DNA of 64,000 nucleotides from assembly GCF_004363305.1 (NCBI RefSeq), contig NZ_SNZA01000001.1:893134-957133 (forward strand). The letters run 5' to 3'. Positions 44,087-53,600 of the stretch are shown here, one piece after another; the stretch's first letter is position 1, and each line of letters begins with the position of its first letter. Position numbers and translations under genes: made by a program. Source of the stretch: Marinomonas communis. Its GTDB lineage: Bacteria > Pseudomonadota > Gammaproteobacteria > Pseudomonadales > Marinomonadaceae. The notes beneath the pieces were generated by a model, which searched no databases, had not been told where the DNA came from, and worked only from the letters and a program-made list of their open reading frames with translations.

Positions 44087-44428
44087 TGCTCTGCCCTTTT
44101 GTGTCCTACATTTTTCATCTTTTGATTTTGATCATCCAGATCCACATCTCAAATGACCATAATTAGATTCTTGTTGAAAAAATAGGCGAGCACAATCGAA
44201 TTAAATTTGCACAATTGTTAAATTTTTTTTGACAATTAATCCAAAAAAAAGCCGATTGATGAATTTTTTAATCGAAAACCTTAATAATCCCCCCTCAGTA
44301 CATCAAGCAAATTACACGCCAATAAAGCAAGATCAAATCTAGTGCAAACTTTCAAATCATGCCTATAAAAATGGCATACACTAATTCATCACCTAGATAT
44401 GCACCAATATATACCATCATCTTAGATA
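44087..44428 (-). promoter_or_regulatory. AT-rich operon promoter region with LysR-type motif
   Basis: This 342-nt gap upstream of the aldolase operon is strongly AT-rich. A dyad AAATTT-N11-AAATTT (44203-44225) encloses ACAATTGT (44211-44218), matching the loose T-N11-A format of LysR sites. A second CAATT element lies at 44233-44237. No gene was found. A promoter must lie here but no clear -35/-10 pair is evident. Confidence 0.4.
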
Positions 44429-45334
44429 TCAACGACGATCGTACCGAGCTTGTACATCTGAGATCAAACTCTCAAGCCATGCAATAAACGCAGAGACTTC
44501 AGGCCTCTCAACCTTCTCTGGCGAACTCACTAAATAATAGGCTCTAGGTGACTCAATGCTTTTCTCAAAAGGCCTAATCAGTAATCCTTTATCTAAGGCA
44601 TCACCACTGACCATATTGTCACCTATCGCAATCCCCTGCCCAGAAATAGCTGCAGACTGAGCAAAGTTTGCATCAGAGAAAATGATTCCACCTTCAAGCT
44701 GAGTGTTGTTCACGCCATTAGCCGCTAACCAAACACGCCAATCAGTTTGGTTAACTAGATGTAATAAAGGCAAATTTACTAAGTTAGCGGGATGCCCCAC
44801 CCCACCATGTTTCTTAAGAAAATTGGGGCTACAGACCGGAAATAAGCGGATGGTAATGAGTTGCCTGACATACTTATCAGGCCAGTTACCGTTTCCGTAA
44901 GCAATGTATAGATCTATCTCATCATTCGACGTATCGTCCGGCACCACTGGAGAAGAAATATGTAAAGTTAGCTTGGGATAGATCGAGGTGAATTCTGCTA
45001 AATGATGGCACAGCCAATAGTTCGCTAAACCAGGGGCACAACTTACTGTTAATTTGCCGGTTACTTCATGGCCATTATTCTCACGAGCTGCCTCAGTAAG
45101 AATAGATAAAGCACGCTTGGACTCGACTGCATAGCGTTCTCCTTTCTGGGTTAACAGAATGCCTCGACCGCTCTTTTGAGTAAGAGCAAAGCCAACGACT
45201 TCTTCCAACATTTGGATTTGATGACTGACGGCACTTCGCGTCAGGTTTAGCTCTTGCGCTGCAGACGATATGCTCCCTAGCCGAGATACCGCTTCTAACG
45301 CGCGCAATGACATTATCGAAGGAAGTCGCTTCAC
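44429..45334 (-). CDS. LysR-family regulator, GcvA-like
   Basis: This 301-residue regulator starts at GTG (MKRLPSIMSLRALEAVSRLG); the length of this N-terminus fits GcvA/AmpR-type members. The winged helix-turn-helix is at ~17-45 (GSISSAAQELNLTRSAVSHQIQMLEE). The effector domain follows (LTVSCAPGLANYWLCHHLAEF). AGAGAG precedes the start. It lies directly upstream of the aldolase-importer operon and reads the same way, so it is the probable regulator. Confidence 0.9.
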   Translation of the reverse strand: MKRLPSIMSLRALEAVSRLGSISSAAQELNLTRSAVSHQIQMLEEVVGFALTQKSGRGILLTQKGERYAVESKRALSILTEAARENNGHEVTGKLTVSCAPGLANYWLCHHLAEFTSIYPKLTLHISSPVVPDDTSNDEIDLYIAYGNGNWPDKYVRQLITIRLFPVCSPNFLKKHGGVGHPANLVNLPLLHLVNQTDWRVWLAANGVNNTQLEGGIIFSDANFAQSAAISGQGIAIGDNMVSGDALDKGLLIRPFEKSIESPRAYYLVSSPEKVERPEVSAFIAWLESLISDVQARYDRR

Positions 45335-45572
45335 TTTACTCTCTTCTGCTTGCTTATACTGATTAACAACCTAAACATAAAAGCAATGTAAAACAACACA
45401 TAACATTATTTCTAAATTTTTTAACGTATCTAAGACGATCGTTATCTCTAGATAAATCGATTTTAGCCAGCTAATGAAACAGATTGCTCAGTTGCTATAG
45501 CTGTATTCCCACCTGAACGCATAAACCTTACGAGTCATTACGCTAAGCTAAACCTACTCTTACTTTGCCATA
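45335..45572. other. Intergenic region upstream of the LysR gene
   Basis: This 238-nt gap holds the likely LysR promoter. An AACGATCGTT-type palindrome (acgatcgt near 45436-45443) is a possible autoregulatory site. No other structure or gene is seen before the tRNA terminator. Confidence 0.35.
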
Positions 45573-45598
45573 CAAAAAAACTCTGGAGTATAAGTCTT
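45573..45598 (-). terminator. Distal terminator of the tRNA cluster
   Basis: Read leftward, AAGACTT pairs with GAGTTTT (two G-T wobbles) and is followed by a T run. It is the diverged relative of the AAGACTT...AAGTCTT hairpins found between tRNA copies. Confidence 0.55.
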
Positions 45599-45602
45599 GA
45601 TT

Positions 45603-45685
45603 TGGTTGCGGGAGCCCCTGTTTAAATTTAGGGAGCGAACCGACGACCTTCGGGTTATGACCGAACGATGTAAGGTTGGAAATTC
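45603..45685 (-). pseudogene. Decayed tRNA-fMet copy A
   Basis: The 3' acceptor strand and CCA (45603-45616), anticodon arm with CAT and part of the variable region remain. The T arm is replaced by a longer CCCTGTTTAAATTTAGGG-like segment, and the whole 5' acceptor and D arm are lost. It cannot fold as tRNA. Confidence 0.8.
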
Positions 45686-45720
45686 ACTGCTAGAAAGACT
45701 TTGGAGTGTTAGTCTTAAAT

Positions 45721-45800
45721 TGGTTGCGGGAGCCCCTGTTTAAATTTAGAGAGCGAACCGACGACCTTCAGGATATGAGCGAACTATGTAAAATTGCAGA
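45721..45800 (-). pseudogene. Decayed tRNA-fMet copy B
   Basis: This copy has the same T-arm replacement as copy A plus more point changes (the anticodon-arm GGGTTAT is now GGATAT). The 5' half is unrecognisable. Copies A and B therefore derive from one already damaged unit. Confidence 0.8.
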
Positions 45801-45807
45801 TTTAATG

Positions 45808-45835
45808 CTAAGAAAGACTTTGGAGTGTAAGTCTT
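45808..45835 (-). terminator. Terminator-like hairpin behind the last intact tRNA
   Basis: A 7-bp perfect stem AAGACTT/AAGTCTT (45814-45820 with 45829-45835) is followed leftward by TTTCTT. It lies just after intact copy C and before the decayed copies. A related 6-bp hairpin lies at 45695-45716. Confidence 0.55.
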
Positions 45836-45839
45836 GAGT

Positions 45840-45916
<77 letters not shown>

Positions 45917-45962
45917 CCTGAAAAAGCCAAAGAATATGACTTTTGAATTGTAATCTTTGAAC

Positions 45963-46039
<77 letters not shown>

Positions 46040-46084
46040 CCTGACAGTCAAAGATAACTGATTGTAGAATGTGAATCTTAGAAT

Positions 46085-46161
<77 letters not shown>

Positions 46162-46223
46162 CCATTCAGTCTAGTGACTGTCTAAGATTTCATTCAAGTG
46201 ATTATGGTAGCTGTAAAACTAAA

Positions 46224-46300
<77 letters not shown>

Positions 46301-46411
46301 CCTTATTTAGTTTTAACTAATCACTTTCGGTGTGCATTTTAGAAATGTAAACACCTGTCAAGAATGTGTTCCGCTTTAAGTTCTAAAGCTTCCCGTCTCA
46401 ACGAGGTGCGC

Positions 46412-46440
46412 ATATTAGAGATGTTTTTATGTTTGGTCAA
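46412..46440 (-). promoter_or_regulatory. Sigma-70 promoter for the tRNA cluster
   Basis: Leftward, TTGACC (46435-46440), a 17-nt spacer and TAATAT (46412-46417) form a near-consensus promoter, with a GC-rich discriminator typical of stable-RNA genes. A second TTGACA lies at 46356-46361 with a TAAAAT 14 nt on, possibly an additional weaker promoter. The -35 overlaps the stop of the preceding gene. Confidence 0.7.
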
Positions 46441-47327
46441 CCCCTAAGTTTAAAATCTTTTAATTCTAAACGCTCTGGGTAACCGAAAGATGAACAGTAA
46501 CAACGAAGACCGGAGCGGTCCGACTGGATGCTACGTGAGTAGAGAGAAATCATTTCACGGGCATTTTGAGACATTTCTTGCCAGTTTTTCAGAAAGTTAA
46601 TGTAGGGTATCTGTTGGATAGAGTTAACAACCCAACCATTTTCCCCTTCAATAATCCCGTAACGCCTACCCTGTTTTGAAATAAGCATAACAGGCATCCC
46701 ATACGCATTAGCAACATCCACTAAATTGATATCTGTTTGCAATTCTTCCGAAACAATCAAAAGCCCACACTCATGCACTAGATACTGACTTGGTGGCAAA
46801 AACTCTTGTAACGAGCCAACTTCTAGATCTATTTGATTGAGACGCGCATGCTGAACAATTGACTCCGCTAGCGGGTCTTCAGAGAAGCTTAAAAGTTTGG
46901 CCGATGCTGAAGAAAAATATCTTGGAAAAAGGTAGTCCTCTTCTCTAGTACCATCACCCCAATTGTCTTCTTTATGCATGTACCTCGCTATTCGCTTAAT
47001 AGCTGATGAAACCTCTGATTTATCTAACCAGTCGGGTAACTTGTTGGTATGTAATTTGCAACGCAATGCAGGACTGATAAGTGAAGCAAGCGAATTCGCC
47101 TTCGAACCAAACGTAATTAGATGAAGCGGTGACTCTTTATGCACTATGTCCAATAGCGCTTTCATGCTAGGTTTTATTTGATTGGTTGCAGACTCAATGA
47201 CGTCATTGATCGACACGACCTTGAATGTAAGGGAAAACCTTTCAAGCTCATGGCAAAACTCTTCAATGAAAAGTGCAAGCACTTTATTTTCATGTCGAGC
47301 ATCCCAAACAATCAACGCATCAGACAT
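46437..47327 (-). CDS. Unknown protein with glycosyltransferase-like C-terminus
   Basis: This 296-residue soluble protein has an AGGAAGA ribosome site. The C-terminal ~70 residues (MPVMLISKQGRRYGIIEGENGWVVNS pattern, then NWQEMSQNAREMISLYSRS) resemble the sugar-nucleotide-binding half of GT4-type glycosyltransferases. The N-terminal half shows alternating strands and helices but no clear donor-site motif. It is shorter than normal GT4 enzymes (~350-400), so it could be a divergent or degenerate member. It sits directly before the tRNA cluster, whose promoter begins in its stop codon. Confidence 0.55.
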   Translation of the reverse strand: MSDALIVWDARHENKVLALFIEEFCHELERFSLTFKVVSINDVIESATNQIKPSMKALLDIVHKESPLHLITFGSKANSLASLISPALRCKLHTNKLPDWLDKSEVSSAIKRIARYMHKEDNWGDGTREEDYLFPRYFSSASAKLLSFSEDPLAESIVQHARLNQIDLEVGSLQEFLPPSQYLVHECGLLIVSEELQTDINLVDVANAYGMPVMLISKQGRRYGIIEGENGWVVNSIQQIPYINFLKNWQEMSQNAREMISLYSRSIQSDRSGLRCYCSSFGYPERLELKDFKLRG

Positions 47328-47480
47328 ATTGAATCTTCCTCTGATTAAGACTCGTTAATTCTATGTCAGTGCTGCTTTAACACCACTATTACATGGTGTT
47401 TTTTTGCATCAATGCGTAAATATACGTTAATTTTGTACACTTATTAGCCAGAAAAAATCATTTAAAACAGGTATAGTAAA

Positions 47481-48140
47481 ATGAAAGAAAATACATCTAA
47501 CTTATTGAAAAAATGCGAAATACCTGAAAAAGAAAATGCATTAAAGGGGAGAAGTGAACCACTATTCATAGAAGACACAAATGCAGTTACAAAAGATAAC
47601 ATTAAGCGCGCTCCTAAAAGTAACGAAAAAGAGGTTATTTTAGCTTTAGGCTGCTTCTGGGGGGCTGAACGCAAGTTCTGGAACACGCCTGGCGTTACGG
47701 TAACCGCTGTTGGTTATGCAGGCGGTTATACGCCTAACCCTACCTACGAAGAAGTGTGTACAGGGCAAACAGGACATACAGAAGTGGTCAGGGTGATTTT
47801 CGATACCAATCAAACCACTCTAGAAGAAGTATTAAAGGTCTTCTGGGAAAATCACGATCCTACCCAGGGTATGCGCCAAGGCAATGATATTGGTAGCCAG
47901 TACCGTTCTGCCATCTACGCATTGAACGAAGAAGATTTGGCCTTCGCTAAAGCCAGTAAAGAAAAGTTTGAACGACGCCTGCTAGCCAGCGGTTTTGGCA
48001 TGATCACAACCGAGATCGAACTATTGGATACGTTTTATTATGCCGAGACCTACCATCAGCAATATCTGCACAAGAATCCAAATGGCTACTGTGGCCTCGG
48101 TGGTACAGGCGTTTCATGCCCAATTGGCTTAACGGTTTAA
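47481..48140 (+). CDS. msrA: Peptide-methionine (S)-S-oxide reductase
   Basis: This 219-residue enzyme repairs oxidised methionine using the catalytic motif [11 protein letters not shown] (Cys near residue 58). The conserved [34 protein letters not shown] and [14 protein letters not shown] segments are all present, and recycling cysteines lie near the C-terminus ([11 protein letters not shown]). The first ~50 residues are a lysine-rich extension, somewhat longer than the enterobacterial start; an internal start cannot be excluded. It precedes the GlcG/HbpS gene by 11 nt and probably shares its transcript. Confidence 0.93.
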   Translation: MKENTSNLLKKCEIPEKENALKGRSEPLFIEDTNAVTKDNIKRAPKSNEKEVILALGCFWGAERKFWNTPGVTVTAVGYAGGYTPNPTYEEVCTGQTGHTEVVRVIFDTNQTTLEEVLKVFWENHDPTQGMRQGNDIGSQYRSAIYALNEEDLAFAKASKEKFERRLLASGFGMITTEIELLDTFYYAETYHQQYLHKNPNGYCGLGGTGVSCPIGLTV

Positions 48141-48151
48141 TAGGATTAACA

Positions 48152-48571
48152 ATGTCTGAAACAATACAAATCAGCTCCATCTCTCTTGAAACGGCACAGA
48201 AAATGGCAAATGCAGCACTTGCCTACGCCAGCAGTAAGAACTTCAAGATGAATATTGTTGTTTGTGATCACGCGGGGCACCCGCTTGTTACCTTAAGAAT
48301 GCCTGGCGCGCCTTTACCAGCGTACGATTTTGCTCAACGAAAAGCCGCCACAGCGGCTTACTATGGTATCCCGACAGCAGATTGGAAGGAGAAACTCGAG
48401 TCACGACCTATCGTGATGACAGGCCTAGCTAACCATGACAATGTGGCGATGTTTGGCGGTGGGCAACCTATTATTCTTAACGGTCAAGTTGTTGGTGGCA
48501 TCGGGGTTGCGGGCGGTAACGTTGTACAAGATGACGAATGCGCATTGGCTGGCTTTAGCGTTCTCTCTTAA
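48152..48571 (+). CDS. GlcG/HbpS-family protein (DUF336)
   Basis: This 139-residue protein begins MSETIQISSISLETAQKMAN; a longer frame overlaps msrA and is not preferred. Family features include AALAYASSKNFKMNIVVCDHAGHPLV, the central ADFAQRKAATAA-like DFAQRKAATAAYYG and the Gly-rich end GGGQPIILNGQVVGGIGVAGG. Members bind haem or small ligands and may aid redox sensing. An AGGAT site precedes the ATG. Co-transcription with msrA suggests an oxidative-stress setting, but the function is not established. Confidence 0.85.
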   Translation: MSETIQISSISLETAQKMANAALAYASSKNFKMNIVVCDHAGHPLVTLRMPGAPLPAYDFAQRKAATAAYYGIPTADWKEKLESRPIVMTGLANHDNVAMFGGGQPIILNGQVVGGIGVAGGNVVQDDECALAGFSVLS

Positions 48572-48572
48572 C

Positions 48573-48612
48573 AAGAAACCGAGAAGTGCCTATGCACTTC
48601 TCGGTTTCTTTT
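48573..48612 (+). terminator. Terminator after msrA operon
   Basis: A perfect 17-bp stem (48573-48589 with 48594-48610) with a 4-nt loop ends in a TTCTTTT run. It lies between the msrA operon and the converging recD gene. Confidence 0.88.
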
Positions 48613-48634
48613 CGCCAATGATCAAGCTGATCAC

Positions 48635-50680
48635 TTAACTGATATAGAGACTTAGACCGCTTGTTCGCTCTACTTTCCTATTCATGGCTTCTTCGAGCAC
48701 TTTCTCCCCCCCAGAAATCAGGGTGAAATGCTTTTTAGAGCGAGTAATGCCCGTATAGATCAGCTCTTTGGTCAAAATAGGTGAGCTCTGGCTTGGTAAC
48801 AGCATAGCAGTGTGATGGAACTCTGACCCTTGAGACTTGTGTACCGTCATAGCAAACACTGTCTCAACGCTCTGCAAGCGGCTTGGCAACACCCAGCGCA
48901 CGCCCCCTTTGCCATCTGAAAAGACAACGCGCTGTTTCAACTCACCATTCACTGGATAGCGTAAGCTAATACCAATATCACCATTCATCAGGTCAACACT
49001 GTAATCATTTTGTGTCACCATGACAGGACGACCTAGATACCACAGACTATCGATGTTCATAAGCTTCTTATCAGAAACTAACAAACGCTCAATCTGGTCA
49101 TTCATACCTTCAAGCCCCCAGTCGCCTTTACGCAGTGCAACCAGTAACTGAAAATTCGTATGAGCCTGTAAAACCTTTTTTCCCCATTGGTCGAAAGCCT
49201 TTGCATCAAGATTTTGTGGCATTTGTGCCACCACATCCAAATAATGACCGTAACCAAATGTGATCAGTTTTTTAAAATCTGCTTCCAGAACTGAATCAGA
49301 GTGTTGGGGCTGTGTTAACAAGCGCAACACAGGCACGCCATTCACAGCATCTTTTTCTGCGAAGATGTCTTTTAGCTCATCCATTTTCGGGGCTTCAAGA
49401 TAGTTGTCACGCTCTTCATTTACCAAGCTTGCCAAACGGTGAATCACCCCACCCTCAAGGAATCGGTAACTTTTGCGCAGCATACAAACCGCCTGATTGA
49501 GCATCGAGCCCTGTTCATCACGATAATCATCGCTCATCTCTTCACCACAGACGTTTTTAATCCACTCCATGGTGTCGGGCGTGTAATGCCCTTCGAGTGC
49601 ACCGCGGCAAAGGTCTCCTAACACGTAACCCGCCTCAACTGAGGCAAGCTGGTCTTTATCGCCTAGTAGAATTACTCGAGTCGTCGGTTCAATGCCTTCA
49701 AATAGGCTCGCCATCATTTCAATATCGATCATGGAAGCTTCATCGACCACGACAATATCGGCCACTAATGGATTTGCTTTGTTATGCATAAACTGTCGAC
49801 TATTGGGTTTAGGCTTAAGCAAACGGTGCAACGTCATAACCTGCGTTGGGATGACGGCTTTTAAGTCTTCCGGTTGAATATTTTCAAGCTCTGGCAGTTG
49901 CAATCGTTGTAAGTTATCAGCAATGGACTCATTCAACCGCGCTGCGGCTTTACCTGTCGGTGCAGCTAGACGGATCGCAAGCGGCGGAAGCGCCTGCTTT
50001 AGACGCTCAGCTTGCAAAAGGGCCAGTAATTTTAAGACGGTGGTAGTCTTACCGGTTCCTGGACCACCAGTAATGATAGAAAAGTGGTTACTGGCTGCAA
50101 TGCCACAGGCGATACGCTGCCAATCCGTATCCGTCACAAACTCTTTATTACCGTCAAATAAGTCTGCCAGCAGACTTCGAATATCGCTGTCATCGATTTG
50201 GCTAGAAGACATTAAACGCGCACGTATCGCTTTTACAATGATATCTTCGGCCTGCCAATAGCGACGTAAATACAACAGCGCCGAGCCATTGTTTTCGACC
50301 AATACCAACGGAGAATTTGGATCACCTTCCACCGTACCCGATGCATCCGTTACCGCAACGGCGGGACACCCCTTGATGACTTCGATCCAAGCTTGCAATG
50401 ATAAACCATTGATCCACTCAAGCATTTGCACACGTGCAACTTGCTGTGCTTCGTCATCACCCTCGTCCATGCTAAACAACGCTTCTGGTGTGTTTATCAC
50501 ATCCTCTAGGTTGATACAGACCTGACCCAATGCCACGCTGTGACTGGTGAGCATGATCGCTAACAGGGCTTCATCGGAGACATTCTGAGTTTGCTCTTGG
50601 GTAAACTTCACCAATGCATAATCAACGTATCGAATTAAGCCCGCGTCCACCCAAGATTTCATAAGATTCACATTAGACAT
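48635..50680 (-). CDS. recD: Exodeoxyribonuclease V alpha subunit (RecD)
   Basis: This 681-residue SF1B 5'-3' helicase is longer than E. coli RecD (608). Walker A is GGPGTGKTTT (near residue 200), motif II is VDEASMID, and the end has AMTVHKSQGSEF and YTGITRSKKHF. The start at ATG 50680 has a perfect AGGAGG site; its first 8 nt overlap the recB stop. RecD speeds up the enzyme and enforces Chi-dependent switching. Last gene of the leftward recC-recB-recD operon. Confidence 0.94.
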   Translation of the reverse strand: MSNVNLMKSWVDAGLIRYVDYALVKFTQEQTQNVSDEALLAIMLTSHSVALGQVCINLEDVINTPEALFSMDEGDDEAQQVARVQMLEWINGLSLQAWIEVIKGCPAVAVTDASGTVEGDPNSPLVLVENNGSALLYLRRYWQAEDIIVKAIRARLMSSSQIDDSDIRSLLADLFDGNKEFVTDTDWQRIACGIAASNHFSIITGGPGTGKTTTVLKLLALLQAERLKQALPPLAIRLAAPTGKAAARLNESIADNLQRLQLPELENIQPEDLKAVIPTQVMTLHRLLKPKPNSRQFMHNKANPLVADIVVVDEASMIDIEMMASLFEGIEPTTRVILLGDKDQLASVEAGYVLGDLCRGALEGHYTPDTMEWIKNVCGEEMSDDYRDEQGSMLNQAVCMLRKSYRFLEGGVIHRLASLVNEERDNYLEAPKMDELKDIFAEKDAVNGVPVLRLLTQPQHSDSVLEADFKKLITFGYGHYLDVVAQMPQNLDAKAFDQWGKKVLQAHTNFQLLVALRKGDWGLEGMNDQIERLLVSDKKLMNIDSLWYLGRPVMVTQNDYSVDLMNGDIGISLRYPVNGELKQRVVFSDGKGGVRWVLPSRLQSVETVFAMTVHKSQGSEFHHTAMLLPSQSSPILTKELIYTGITRSKKHFTLISGGEKVLEEAMNRKVERTSGLSLYIS

Positions 50681-53600
50681 GGTCAACCTCCTGTACGCCT
50701 GCGAAAAGCTGGTCTAACGCTTCAATCAGCACTTTTGGCGGTTTGTCCATCACAAGCCCCTGAGTCTCTGGGTTTTCATAGCCACGCAAGAAGAAGTAAA
50801 TCGCGCCCCCGACATGCTCATCGTATGAGTAATTCGGAATACGCTCTTTCAAGTGACGGTGTAAGGCCACTAGATACAGCACGTACTGCAAGTCATAACG
50901 CTTTTTCAATAAGGCTTCTTGTAAGGCATCCGCATGATAATCTTCATCGCTACTACCCAAGAAATTACTCTTCCAGTCGATCACGAAGTACTGACCACCG
51001 ATGTTGGCTACCAGGTCGATAAAGCCTTTGAACATGCCTTGCAAGGCTTGGAAACTCGCCATCGGACGCTCTTTTCCTTGCCAAGTATGACAACGCACTA
51101 ATTCATCCATTCGCATGGTGTTCACTTGGTTGGCCGCAAACATAAACTCAAGCTCAACCGCAATGTGCTTCGGCGATAAATCCATTAGTCGAAGTTTGTG
51201 CTCCGATTTTTGGGTCAATGTAGAAAGATCAAACGACGTCGATAAAAAGTCTTTTAGCCAATCCGATAAGCCTAGTGCAAACTCATCCAAGTTACGCTTA
51301 CGACAGCGGCTGTATAGCGCTTCTAAGCGTGTATCGTCATCTGCGACAGCTGCGGAGAAACCTAGCAACCGTTGACCTTCTGGTGTTTCAAAACGTTGCT
51401 CAGCAGCCCATTCGATTAATCCGTGTAAAAACGTTCCCATAAAACTACCACGAGGCAATCGGTGCATCAGCTTCAACGCTTTACCACTTGCATTGGATTC
51501 GTTTTGCTCTGTGTCATCGTCACTGATTTGCTCATCGATCGCTTTTTCGGCTTCGGTACTCTGCGGGAATACCGGCTCACTTTTTGCCCCGTATTGAATA
51601 GACGAATAACTGGCGATCCACCAAGGCTCGATCCCTAAATCTTCCACACGGCGTGCATCTCGAGGCGTTAAATCTTCAGAAGGCTTATAAGCCTCTACCT
51701 CTTCTTTTGGCTCGGCTACGGTAAAGACTTCTTCCATTCCAATGTACTGTTGTAAAACCGAACCACTGCTACGCCCAACCAACGCATGGCCCGCTGAAAT
51801 AAGTTCTGGCTCAGGGTTCTCTTTGGTGCCTTTGGGGTCTTCTATTCCAACCCATTGCGCACATACTGCACGGGTCATAGCGACGTAGATTTTACGTACA
51901 TCTTCCGCCAGACGTTCAAAATCAGCTTGCTTTACTTCATCTGCTTCAGGGGTAAAGGTTAAACGTAGCTCACCGTCCATATGATGATATTCAATCGGCA
52001 AATCAGAGCTTTTCACAGGACGTACATAATCCAAGTAAGGCAGCATCACGACTGGGTATTGCAGGCCTTTGGATTTGTGGACGGTGACCACTTGCACCAA
52101 GTCCGCATCGCTCTCTAAGCGCTGTTGGCGACTTTCTTCGCCAGACGCTTCGTTGGTAATGCATTGCTCTAGATGATGAATCAGCGCTTGTTGCCCCTGC
52201 ACCACTTCTGAAGCTTGCTGTAGCAATTCAGTAATATGGAATAAATCCGTGATTGAACGCTCGCCATTGGCGTCATTTAAGTAACGACTGGTTACCTTTT
52301 GCTCGGTAAAGAAGCGATGCAACGTCGCCATCACGCCAAACGATAACCAATGGTGATGCAGGCTTCTGAACTGCTCAATAAAACTTTCCCAGAATACTTC
52401 GTCGTGGTTCAAACGATCCAATTCATAAAGGCTCATGCCCATCAAACGGCTACCCAGAGCAATGCGCAGATGATAGCTGTTATAAGGCTCCGCCATCGCT
52501 CGTAGTACTCGCAGAATATCCTGTGCTTCTTCGGTTTCAAAAACGTCGTTTGAGTCAGATAAGTACACGCTGGAAACATTTAGCTCAAACAACGCGCGGC
52601 GGATCTGTCGCGCTTGATTACCGCTGTTTACCAACACAGCAAAGTCTTTCGGTAAAAGCTTGCGCTCGCCCTCACCAAGATTGATCTTGGCTCGCCCCGC
52701 CTCTGAGAGATTTAAAAGATGTGTGATTTCCTTCGCCGTAACCTCTGCGCGGTCCCACTTTTTATCTTTCTCGTCTTCGTTGCCTTCATCAATTTCTAGA
52801 TTCCAAACCTGCTGTGGCGGCACTACTTCACCGTCCACTAACAAGGCAATCGGCTTACCCTCTTTACCCGATTTCACAGGTAAAAATGGAATCGGGTTAA
52901 TCCCCTTGTCTTTGAATAAAAATGCACCTTGGGCCTGGTTATGTTGATCAGCGAACTCAAAGTATTTATTTACGCGGTGGACTAGCTCTGACGCTGAGCG
53001 GAAGTTATGCGTTAGCGTATATTGGCGATCGCCAGTATCTTCTTTCGCCGCTAAATAGGTGAAAATATCCGCTCCACGAAAGCGGTAGATCGCCTGTTTC
53101 GGATCACCGATCATAAAGAAGCCAGTATCAGGGTGCGGCTCAGAGACATTGTAAATGGTGTTAAAGATTCGATATTGAACAGGGTCGGTGTCTTGGAACT
53201 CATCTACCAAAGCCACTGGAAACTGCTTACGAATCACTTCGGCTAAACGCTCGCCACCCTCGCCCTGTAACGCTTGATCGAGCTTGATCAACAAATCGTT
53301 TTGGCTCAACGCACCGATCTGTAGCTTTTCGTCTTCGACGCGCTTAGCGATCCAATGACTTGAATGGCTGATAAGAAATTGATCTGGTGTAATCAGCTTT
53401 TCGATTGCTTCTTGAAGATCGCTTAAAACCCTTGCAGCACCTAGATCAATTGGAATAACGGATGTTGTCCAGAAATCACGGTCGACCAAAGCAATCTTTG
53501 CAAAGCTCTTACCGCTAAACAGCTTTTGTAGAATAGAAAGAGATTCACCGGCAGAACTCGCCCACTCAGCTAAACCATCAAAGATCGATGCTCGATGCTT

